Positions 28,912-35,875 of a DNA stretch of 64,000 nt are shown one piece after another. The stretch spans positions 1,426,001 to 1,490,000 of the forward strand of contig CBDIDO010000003.1 of assembly GCA_965277735.1 (NCBI GenBank). Reading direction: 5' to 3'. The notes below the pieces were generated by a model. That model saw only the letters and a program-made list of their open reading frames with translations, had not been told where the DNA came from and did not search any database. Origin of the DNA: RH-AL1 sp965277735 (GTDB lineage Bacteria; Pseudomonadota; Alphaproteobacteria; Rhizobiales; Beijerinckiaceae). The position numbers and the translations under genes were made by a program. Position 1 is the first letter of the stretch; every line of letters begins with the position of its first letter.

Positions 28912-30227
28912 TGAATGTTTCGAGCAGAACCGCGCGCTTCGCGCTCGTGGCCGCCGCCGCGCTCGGCCTTGCCGCCTGCGACGAGGCTGCTGCCGGCGAT
29001 CCGAGCCGGCAGATCGGCGCCGATCCCTTCCTGCCGCCGCCGAACGAATATTTGATGCCGCCGATGCATATCGCGCAGCAGGCCCCCTGGGGCGACGCGA
29101 CGCCGACCGTGCCCGCCGGCCTGCAGGTGAAGGCGCTGGCCAGCGACTTGAGGAATCCGCGCTTCGTCTACGTCCTGCCGAACGGCGATATCCTCGTTGT
29201 CGAGACCAGCGGCCCGAAACCGCCGGTCAACCGGCCGAAGGATTTGGTGATGGGCATCGTGATGCATTTCGCCAAAACCGGCGCGCCCGGCGCGAACCGC
29301 ATCACGCTGCTGCGTGACATCGGTCCCGACGGCATCGCCAAGACGAAGACCGTTTTCATCGACCACCTCAAATCGCCTTTCGGTGTCACTTTGGTGGGCA
29401 ACGATCTCTATGTCGCCGATACCGATGCGCTGCTCCGCTTCCCCTACAAGGAGGGCGACACGAGCATCACCGCGCCCGGCACGAAGGTCACCGACCTGCC
29501 GGCCGGCCCGATCGACCATCATTGGACCAAGAGCCTCGCCGCCAGCCCGGACGGCAAAAAGCTCTATGTCGGCGTCGGCTCGAACTCGAACATCGCCGAG
29601 AACGGGATCGGCGCCGAGCTCGACCGCGCCTCGATCTGGGAAATCGACCCCGCGACCGGCGCCAAGCGCGAATACGCCACCGGCGTGCGCAACCCGACCG
29701 GCCTCGAGTTCGAGCCCAAGAGCGGCAAGCTGTGGGCGGTCGCCAACGAGCGCGACGAGCTCGGCCCCGATCTCGTGCCCGACTACCTCACCTCGGTGGC
29801 GGACGGCGGCTTCTACGGCTGGCCCTACAGCTATTACGGCCAGCACCTCGACCCGCGCGTGATGCCGCAGCGCCCCGACCTCGTCGCCAAGGCGATCCCG
29901 CCGGACTATGCTCTGAGCTCGCATGTCGCGCCGCTCGGGCTGACCTTCTCCACCGGCTCGGCGCTGCCGGAGACCTACCGCGGCGGCGCCTTCGTCGGCG
30001 AGCATGGCAGCTGGGACCGCACGCCGCTCAATGGCTACAAGGTGGTCTACGTGCCCTTCGCCGACGGTAAGCCGAGCGGCCCGGCGCAGGACTTCATGAC
30101 CGGCTTTCTCACGTCCGACGACCACGCCAGGGGCCGGCCGGTGGGTGTGGCGATCGACAAGACCGGCGCGCTGCTCGTCGCCGACGATCTCGGCGACAAG
30201 GTGTGGCGGGTGACGCCGGTGAAGTAG
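28911..30227 (+). CDS. L-sorbosone dehydrogenase/PQQ-type sugar dehydrogenase-like lipoprotein
   Basis: A 438-residue exported protein. The first 23 residues are a lipoprotein signal ending LGLAAC with C23 as lipid site. The mature part is a six-bladed beta-propeller of the soluble glucose/sorbosone dehydrogenase family: LRNPRFVYVLPNGDILVVE, RITLLRD, GVRNPTGLEFEP, GWPYSYYGQH, FVGEHGSWDR and VAIDKTGALLVADD mark the blades. Such enzymes oxidise sugars or aldoses in the periplasm, usually with PQQ, and pass electrons to the respiratory chain. The substrate here is unknown. It is coupled to the DUF2231 gene. Confidence 0.85.
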   Translation: MNVSSRTARFALVAAAALGLAACDEAAAGDPSRQIGADPFLPPPNEYLMPPMHIAQQAPWGDATPTVPAGLQVKALASDLRNPRFVYVLPNGDILVVETSGPKPPVNRPKDLVMGIVMHFAKTGAPGANRITLLRDIGPDGIAKTKTVFIDHLKSPFGVTLVGNDLYVADTDALLRFPYKEGDTSITAPGTKVTDLPAGPIDHHWTKSLAASPDGKKLYVGVGSNSNIAENGIGAELDRASIWEIDPATGAKREYATGVRNPTGLEFEPKSGKLWAVANERDELGPDLVPDYLTSVADGGFYGWPYSYYGQHLDPRVMPQRPDLVAKAIPPDYALSSHVAPLGLTFSTGSALPETYRGGAFVGEHGSWDRTPLNGYKVVYVPFADGKPSGPAQDFMTGFLTSDDHARGRPVGVAIDKTGALLVADDLGDKVWRVTPVK

Positions 30228-30268
30228 CCGTCATTGCGGAAACGCGGGCTCTGCAGAGGAGATCGTAG

Positions 30269-30514
30269 ATGCTGCGTGCTGCGGTGACCTTGGCGATTTT
30301 TGTTGTCGCTACCGCCGGGTCGTTCGCTGCAATGACGGGCGACGCGCTGGCTCTGCTCTGGAGCCTGGCCGGGTTCAGGTGGGACGTGTTGGGGTTCGCA
30401 ATCGTGATCTACTCGCCGTCACTCGTTCTGTTCTTTATCGTCAGCACTGCCATCGGCCTGTGGGTGTCACATCGCGCCCACTACCGATGGGCTCGCCCGC
30501 GAAATTCAAGGTAA
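30269..30514 (+). CDS. Small two-helix membrane protein
   Basis: An 81-residue product with two hydrophobic segments, AAVTLAIFVVATAGSFAAM and FAIVIYSPSLVLFFIVSTAI, and a basic tail (RAHYRWARPRNSR). GAGGAG lies a suitable distance before the ATG. I recognise no family. It follows the sugar dehydrogenase-like gene by about 40 bases and may share its transcript. Confidence 0.5.
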   Translation: MLRAAVTLAIFVVATAGSFAAMTGDALALLWSLAGFRWDVLGFAIVIYSPSLVLFFIVSTAIGLWVSHRAHYRWARPRNSR

Positions 30515-30623
30515 CCGCTGGCTTCGTTGACAGCCGTCGCGCCGATCGAATATTTTGACGGCGGACGTGCAAAAGCCACGGCCCGGTCGGTAGTCCGGGT
30601 GGCCTTTAGCGCTCGTACGGCGG

Positions 30624-30639
30624 TCAGCCATGTGGCTGA
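30624..30639 (+). promoter_or_regulatory. Palindromic operator of the first VOC gene
   Basis: TCAGCCA-TG-TGGCTGA is a perfect inverted repeat with seven-base arms. Its centre is 56.5 bases before the VOC start codon at 30688. The palindrome before the second VOC gene has the same form, CARCCA-N2-TGGYTG, at exactly the same distance. The best candidate regulator is the TetR protein encoded at 35193. Confidence 0.55.
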
Positions 30640-30687
30640 TCTTGCCTCCAGTACGTCCTTTCCTCCTGACGGGAAAGGTACGTCCAA

Positions 30688-31080
30688 ATGAAGCTCAACC
30701 ACATCAATCTCACCAGCGTCGACGTTGCGGGCGATCGCGCGATGTTCGAGACCTATTTCGGCCTGCACTGTCTCGCCATGCGCGGGCACGGGCTTGCCGT
30801 GCTGCAGGACGAGGAGGGCATGCTCCTCGTGCTGAACGACTTCAAGCGCAAGCGCGGCGACTTCGCCTACCCGGAAGACTCCGATGTCCACCACATCGGT
30901 TTCATCCAGGACAATCGCGAAGCCGTCGACGCGATCCACGCGCAGCTGGTGGCCGACGGCTGGGATGCGCCGGCGCCGCGCGAGTACCACGGCGCCTGGA
31001 CCTTCTACTTCAAGTCGAAGGGCGGCTATTTCATCGAGGTTGCCACCCAAACGGGCTTCGGCGACGCCGCGCCGCAATAG
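30688..31080 (+). CDS. VOC-family (glyoxalase/dioxygenase fold) protein
   Basis: A 130-residue single VOC unit starting MKLNHINLTSVDV, with SDVHHIGFIQDNREAVDAIH in the middle and the C-terminal GAWTFYFKSKGGYFIEVA, where His and Glu sit in metal-ligand positions. The reaction is unknown; family members include glyoxalases, extradiol dioxygenases and antibiotic-binding proteins. It is a paralogue of the protein at 34779, sharing NHINL, FETYFGL, EAVDAIHA and GAWTFYFK. Its leader has a hairpin that covers the likely ribosome site. Confidence 0.85.
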   Translation: MKLNHINLTSVDVAGDRAMFETYFGLHCLAMRGHGLAVLQDEEGMLLVLNDFKRKRGDFAYPEDSDVHHIGFIQDNREAVDAIHAQLVADGWDAPAPREYHGAWTFYFKSKGGYFIEVATQTGFGDAAPQ

Positions 31081-31116
31081 GGCAGGGATCGTTTGGGCCG
31101 GGACGAACGCCCCGGC

Positions 31117-32178
31117 TCAGACCCTCGCTGCGGCTTCTTCCGAGATCAGCGTCCGAACGCGCGGCGCCACCTCGCCCGCGTAGAGCGCGATGCAGCGCAT
31201 CATGTTGGCATGCGCCAACGGCCCGGCGCTGTACTTGAGCGCGAAGCGCGCGAGGCCGAGGCCCGCGACCGTGCCGGCGATCTTGCGCGCCACGGTCTCA
31301 GGCGCCCCGACATAGAGCGAGCCGTGCGTGATCTCTCGCTCGAACGCCTCGCGCGTCAGCGGCGGCCAGCCGCGCTCGGCGCCGATGCGATCGTGCATGG
31401 CCTTGAACGCCGGCCAGAACTCCTCGCGCGCCTGTGCGTCGGTGGCGGCGACGTAGCCCGGCGAGTGCACGCCGATCGGACGCACCGGGCGCCCCGCCTC
31501 CGTGCAGGCCCGCGCGTAGAGATCGACATGGGGCCGGAAGCGCGACGGCGCGCCGCCGATGATCGCCAGCATCAGGGGCAGGTCGTAGCGCGCCGCGCGC
31601 ACGATCGACTCCGGGCTGCCGCCGACGCCGATCCAGGCTGCGAGCTGGCCGTGCTCCACCGGCGGGAAGATACGCTGGTCCTTCAAAGGCGCGCGATGGC
31701 TGCCCTGCCAGGTGACCGGCGCGCCGGAGCGCACCGCGGCGAAGAGGTCGAGCTTCTCGGTCGCCAGCGTTTCGTATTGATCGAGCCTGTAGCCGAACAG
31801 CGGGAAGGATTCCGTGAACGACCCGCGCCCGAGGATCACTTCCGCGCGCCCGTTCGACAGCGCATCGAGCGTGGCGAAGCGCTGGAAGACGCGGATCGGA
31901 TCGTCCGAGCTGAGCACGGTGACGGCCGAGGCCAGCTTGATGTGTGTCGTGCGCGCGGCGATGGCGGCCAGCACGATCTCCGGCGCCGAGATCGCGAAGT
32001 CGGCGCGGTGGTGCTCACCCACGCCGAATGCGGCGAGGCCCATCTCATCGGCCAGCACCGCCTCCGCGACGAGGTCGCGGATCACCTGCGCATGCGGGAG
32101 CGGCGTGCCGTCCGCCGCGGCGGTGACGTCGCCGAAGGAGTCGAGGCCGAGTTCGAGCGTGGTGGTCATCGCGCTCAT
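31117..32178 (-). CDS. LLM-class (luciferase-like) flavin oxidoreductase
   Basis: A 353-residue TIM-barrel protein of the bacterial luciferase-like family that would use FMNH2 or F420. Typical segments are MGLAAFGVGEHHRADFAIS near residue 60, RVFQRFATLDALSNGRAEVILGRG, and WIGVGGSPESIVRAARYDLPLML. Substrate and cofactor cannot be told from sequence alone. I chose the ATG at 32178; a second ATG at 32169 is three codons on. It lies between the first VOC gene and thrS, on the opposite strand to both. Confidence 0.88.
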   Translation of the reverse strand: MSAMTTTLELGLDSFGDVTAAADGTPLPHAQVIRDLVAEAVLADEMGLAAFGVGEHHRADFAISAPEIVLAAIAARTTHIKLASAVTVLSSDDPIRVFQRFATLDALSNGRAEVILGRGSFTESFPLFGYRLDQYETLATEKLDLFAAVRSGAPVTWQGSHRAPLKDQRIFPPVEHGQLAAWIGVGGSPESIVRAARYDLPLMLAIIGGAPSRFRPHVDLYARACTEAGRPVRPIGVHSPGYVAATDAQAREEFWPAFKAMHDRIGAERGWPPLTREAFEREITHGSLYVGAPETVARKIAGTVAGLGLARFALKYSAGPLAHANMMRCIALYAGEVAPRVRTLISEEAAARV

Positions 32179-32213
32179 ATCGCAACGCTTGGCGAGCGCG
32201 GCAAGCGAGGCGC

Positions 32214-32302
32214 CGTCATTGCGAGCGCAGCGAAGCAACCGAGGGGCCACGGCTTCCACCTTCGGCAAGGTGGCCCCAAGCGGCCTCTGGCTCGCCATCG
32301 CG
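32214..32302. repeat. Dispersed repeat, copy 1 (CGTCATTGCGAGC type)
   Basis: It starts CGTCATTGCGAGCGCAGCGA, continues AGCAACC and AGGGGCCAC, and ends CTCGCCATCGCG, an imperfect complement of the start. The first 45 bases match the copy at 34347-34450 closely. It lies in the divergent region between the LLM gene and thrS. Confidence 0.65.
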
Positions 32303-32375
32303 AAAAACCCATGCTATCCCGCCGCTCCCGCTTACGCCGATTGGTCTCGGCGACTGAGCATGAGGAGCTTAGATT

Positions 32376-34343
32376 ATGATCACCGTTACGTTTCCGGACG
32401 GCGCCTCGCGCCCGTTCGAGGCCGGCCTCTCCGGCGCCGACATCGCCAAGTCGATCTCCCCATCGCTCCTGAAACGCACCGTCGCGATGATGCGCGACGG
32501 CGTGCTGTCGGACCTCTCCGATCCGATCGAGAGCGACGCCAAGCTCGAGTTCCTGACGCGCGAGGACCCGCGCGCCCTCGAGCTGATCCGCCACGACGCC
32601 GCGCATGTGATGGCGGAGGCCGTGCAGTCGCTGTTCCCCGGCACGCAGGTGACGATCGGCCCGGTGATCGAGAACGGCTTCTATTACGACTTCGCCCGCC
32701 CCGAGCCGTTCACGCCCGAAGACTTCGCGGCGATCGACAAGCGCATGCGCGAGATCATCAGTAAGGATCGGCCCTTCACCAAGGAGCTGTGGTCGCGCGA
32801 CGAGGCGAAGGCCTTCTTCAAGGACCGAGGCGAGGAGTTCAAGATCGAGCTCGTCGACATGATCAAGGCCGGCGAGGACTTGAAGATCTACAAGCAGGGC
32901 GATTGGCTCGACCTCTGCCGCGGCCCGCACATGACGTCGACTGGCAAGATCGGGCAGGCGTTCAAGCTGATGAAGGTGGCCGGCGCCTACTGGCGCGGCG
33001 ATTCCAACCGGCCGATGCTCCAGCGCATCTACGCCACCGCCTTCTCCTCCAAGGAGGGGCTCGACGCCTACCTGCACCAGCTGGAGGAAGCCGAGCGCCG
33101 CGACCATCGCCGCCTCGGCCGCGAGATGGACCTGTTCCACTTCCAGGAGGAGGGGCCGGGCACCGTCTTCTGGCACCCGAAGGGATGGACGCTGTTCCAG
33201 ACGTTGATCAGCTACATGCGCCGGCGCCAGGAGGAGGCCGACTACGTCGAGGTCAACACGCCGCAGGTGCTCGACCGCGCGCTATGGGAGACGTCCGGCC
33301 ACTGGCAGACCTATCGCGAGAACATGTTCGTCACCACGACGGAGGACGACCGCGTCTTCGCGCTGAAGCCGATGAACTGCCCCGGCCACGTGCAGATCTT
33401 CAAGAACGGTTTGAAGTCCTACCGCGATCTGCCGGTGAAGATCGCCGAGTTCGGCATCGTGCACCGCTACGAGCCGTCGGGCGCGATCCACGGCATCATG
33501 CGCGTGCGCGCCTTCACGCAGGACGACGCGCACATCTTCTGCACCGAGGACCAGATCCAGGCGGAATCGCTCGAGATCAACGAGATGATCCTGTCGATCT
33601 ACAAGGACTTCGGCTTCGAGGACATCGTCGTGAAGCTGGCGACGCGGCCGGAGAAACGGGTGGGCACCGACGAGGCCTGGGACAAGGCGGAGGCCGCCCT
33701 GTTCAAGGTGCTCGAGGTCATCAAGGCGCAAGGCTTGGCGACCGACGTCAACCCCGGCGAGGGCGCCTTCTACGGCCCCAAGCTCGAATACACGCTGCGC
33801 GACGCGATCGGCCGCGAATGGCAGTGCGGCACCACGCAGGTCGACTTCAACCTGCCCGCCCGCTTCGGTGCCTTCTACATCGACGAGCACTCGAACAAGG
33901 TGACGCCGGTGATGATCCACCGCGCCATGTTCGGCTCGCTCGAGCGATTCACCGGGATCCTCATCGAGAATTTCGCCGGCCACCTGCCGCTGTGGCTGTC
34001 GCCGCTGCAGATCGTGGTCGCGACGATCACGTCTGATGCCGACGATTACGCCTACGAGGTGATCGCGGCGGCGCGGAAGCGCGGCCTGCGCGTCGAAGGC
34101 GACGTGCGCAACGAGAAGATCAACTACAAGGTGCGCGAGCACTCGCTCGCCAAGGTGCCGGTGATGCTGGTGCTGGGCAAGAAGGAAGCCGCCGAGCGGA
34201 TGGTCTCGATGCGGCGGCTGGGCTCTCAGGCGCAGACGAGCCTGCCGTTGGAGGAGGCGCTGGCGCTGCTCTCGGATGAGGCGACAGCGCCGGATGTGAA
34301 GCGGGGATTGGGGCAAGGCGAGGTGCGGGCGGCGGCGGAGTAA
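32376..34343 (+). CDS. thrS: Threonyl-tRNA synthetase
   Basis: It charges tRNA-Thr in the cytosol. The 655-residue protein has all usual modules: an N-terminal TGS domain (ITVTFPDGASRPFEAG), an editing domain with HDAAHVMAEAV, and a class II catalytic core with MNCPGH (zinc Cys), HRYEPSG (motif 2) and FGSLERFTGILIE (motif 3). The C-terminal anticodon-binding domain follows (about 550-650). Length is normal. Its gene is flanked on both sides by copies of one dispersed repeat. Confidence 0.97.
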   Translation: MITVTFPDGASRPFEAGLSGADIAKSISPSLLKRTVAMMRDGVLSDLSDPIESDAKLEFLTREDPRALELIRHDAAHVMAEAVQSLFPGTQVTIGPVIENGFYYDFARPEPFTPEDFAAIDKRMREIISKDRPFTKELWSRDEAKAFFKDRGEEFKIELVDMIKAGEDLKIYKQGDWLDLCRGPHMTSTGKIGQAFKLMKVAGAYWRGDSNRPMLQRIYATAFSSKEGLDAYLHQLEEAERRDHRRLGREMDLFHFQEEGPGTVFWHPKGWTLFQTLISYMRRRQEEADYVEVNTPQVLDRALWETSGHWQTYRENMFVTTTEDDRVFALKPMNCPGHVQIFKNGLKSYRDLPVKIAEFGIVHRYEPSGAIHGIMRVRAFTQDDAHIFCTEDQIQAESLEINEMILSIYKDFGFEDIVVKLATRPEKRVGTDEAWDKAEAALFKVLEVIKAQGLATDVNPGEGAFYGPKLEYTLRDAIGREWQCGTTQVDFNLPARFGAFYIDEHSNKVTPVMIHRAMFGSLERFTGILIENFAGHLPLWLSPLQIVVATITSDADDYAYEVIAAARKRGLRVEGDVRNEKINYKVREHSLAKVPVMLVLGKKEAAERMVSMRRLGSQAQTSLPLEEALALLSDEATAPDVKRGLGQGEVRAAAE

Positions 34344-34346
34344 TCT

Positions 34347-34450
34347 CCGTCATTGCGAGCCCGCAGGCGAAGCAACCCAGGGGCCACCGCTCCTCCTGCA
34401 CGTTGGAGCCCTGCAACCCGTGGGTGTTTTCGCTGCGCTCGCAATGACGT
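34347..34450. repeat. Dispersed repeat, copy 2, with complementary ends
   Basis: It starts CCGTCATTGCGAGC and ends GCTCGCAATGACG, a near-perfect terminal inverted repeat of 13 bases around a core of about 78 bases. The first part matches the copy before thrS (AGCAACC, AGGGGCCAC). It begins three bases after the thrS stop and may also act as its transcript end. Such ends are MITE-like, but no coding capacity or clear target duplication is seen. Confidence 0.7.
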
Positions 34451-34551
34451 GCCCGACAGCGTCCCAAGCGCGACATCTCCAGCTTGACGCCGATCCAAGG
34501 TAGAAATACCTTGTATCTGGAGCCGTGCTCGCTGGCTGGAAAAAGCGAGCG

Positions 34552-34683
34552 TGACGCAGACGTGACGCGTGAATGACGCGGGCGGACGGGTCAACATCGA
34601 GGACTGTGGTCACCAAGACTCTGATCCGAATGGTTTTTCAGCGGTATTCCATTTTCCGGTGACGCAGATGACGCAGGTGACGC
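34552..34683. repeat. Arrays of the hexamer TGACGC
   Basis: Six direct copies of TGACGC lie in a 435-base gap. Three are at 34552, 34563 and 34574, an exact 11-base period. Three are at 34660, 34669 and 34678, an exact 9-base period. The last is followed by CTGATTG. No gene is present in this stretch. The function is unknown; clustered protein-binding sites and a degenerate dispersed repeat are both possible. Confidence 0.6.
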
Positions 34684-34713
34684 CTGATTGCGTGTTTTCA
34701 GAAAGTCTTGCCA

Positions 34714-34731
34714 ACCAACCAGATGGTTGAT
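34714..34731 (+). promoter_or_regulatory. Palindromic operator of the VOC-tetR operon
   Basis: CAACCA-GA-TGGTTG is a perfect inverted repeat, extended by matching outer bases with one mismatch (ACCAACCA / TGGTTGAT). Its centre is 56.5 bases before the VOC ATG at 34779. It probably binds the TetR protein encoded as the second gene of the operon. The same pattern precedes the VOC paralogue at 30688. Confidence 0.6.
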
Positions 34732-34778
34732 AAATCAATCCGCTGCAGCACCTTCCCCCCAGCCCAAAAGTCCCTGCC

Positions 34779-35162
34779 ATGCTGATGAACCACATCAACC
34801 TTCCCGTCTCGGACGTCCCCGCGACCCGAGCCTTTCTCGAGACCTATTTCGGGCTGCGCTGTCTGGCGGCGCCGGCGCCCGAGACGATCGTCGTTCTGGC
34901 GGACGAAAGCGATTGCATCATCGCGCTCTCCAACTTCAAGAAGGGCGATGCCATCGTCTATCCGAACGGCTTCCACATCGGCTTCATGCAGCCGTCGCGC
35001 GAGGCGGTGGATGCGATCCACGCGCGCCTCGCTGGCGACGGGATCGAGGTCGGCCCGCGCAAGACTTTCCACGGCGCGTGGACTTTTTACTTCAAGGCGC
35101 CTGGCGGTTTCACGGTCGAGGTGGGCCACCAACACGAGACGCTCGGCGAGCTCGTGGCCTAG
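34779..35162 (+). CDS. VOC-family protein, paralogue of the one at 30688
   Basis: A 127-residue VOC unit starting MLMNHINLPVSDV. FLETYFGLRCL, FHIGFMQPSREAVDAIHARL and FHGAWTFYFKAPGGFTVEVG match the first VOC protein closely; the last includes the His and Glu positions of the family. No strong ribosome site is visible before the ATG. It is followed after 30 bases by a tetR gene, and this arrangement suggests that the regulator senses the substrate or product of the VOC protein. Confidence 0.85.
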   Translation: MLMNHINLPVSDVPATRAFLETYFGLRCLAAPAPETIVVLADESDCIIALSNFKKGDAIVYPNGFHIGFMQPSREAVDAIHARLAGDGIEVGPRKTFHGAWTFYFKAPGGFTVEVGHQHETLGELVA

Positions 35163-35192
35163 CGCACGTCAGCCGGGCGGTGGAGGGCGCTG

Positions 35193-35702
35193 GTGAGCCC
35201 GCGCGGCGAGGATCGGAAGGCGGCGATCCTCGATGCCGCCATCGCGCGCATCGTCGCGCACGGCGTCGAGGGGCTTCGCGTGCGCGACGTGGCGCAGGAC
35301 GTCGGCATCAACAACGCGACCCTGCACCATCATTTTCCGACCAAGGCGGCGCTCGTGGCCGCGATCGTCCAGCGCTTCGTGGCCGACTTCAAGGTCGCTG
35401 GCGGCGTGCCGGAGGGCGGCACGCTCGAGGCGCGCCTCGCGGCTTACGTTGCGGAGCGGCGGGCGCAGATGCACGCGACCCCGACGCCCTTCATCGTGCT
35501 CAGCGAACTGATGGCGCTCGCCCGGCGCGACGACGAGGTGCGCCGGCTCATGGCCGCCATGCAGGACGCGTGGCGCGACTATCTCGCCGCGGTCTGCCGC
35601 GAGGGCGGGATGGATGTCGCAACGGCAACCGATCGCGCGGAGCAATGCCGGCGCGAGTTGATCGGGCTCGGACTGGACCTCGGCCTCGGCCGTCTCGGCT
35701 GA
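35193..35702 (+). CDS. TetR/AcrR-family transcriptional regulator
   Basis: A 169-residue protein with an N-terminal helix-turn-helix (RKAAILDAAIARIVAHGVEG, then VRDVAQDVGINNATLHHHF, the TetR recognition helix). The ligand domain has PFIVLSELMALARRDDEVRRLM. The GTG start has GGAGGG six bases upstream. Downstream of the VOC gene in one operon, it is the natural candidate to bind the two similar palindromes at 30624 and 34714 and to repress both VOC genes. Confidence 0.88.
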   Translation: MSPRGEDRKAAILDAAIARIVAHGVEGLRVRDVAQDVGINNATLHHHFPTKAALVAAIVQRFVADFKVAGGVPEGGTLEARLAAYVAERRAQMHATPTPFIVLSELMALARRDDEVRRLMAAMQDAWRDYLAAVCREGGMDVATATDRAEQCRRELIGLGLDLGLGRLG

Positions 35703-35875
35703 ACGACGGAGGGTCCTTTCAGGCCGGTCGCGACACATCGCCGGCCCGATCCATCGTCGACAAACCAGGCGCGGCCGCTTAAAACCCCGCCATCCGCAGC
35801 GCGCCCCTTGCCGCGCCGCCACAGTCACGAGGGCCTCACGCCGAGATGTTCAACCCCTAGGCGAAAAGGTCGTTT

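Noticed and set aside
34552..34683. TGACGC arrays as a CRISPR array
   Set aside because: The repeat unit is only six bases, the spacing is 3-5 bases, there are no unique spacers of 30 or so bases, and there are no cas genes.
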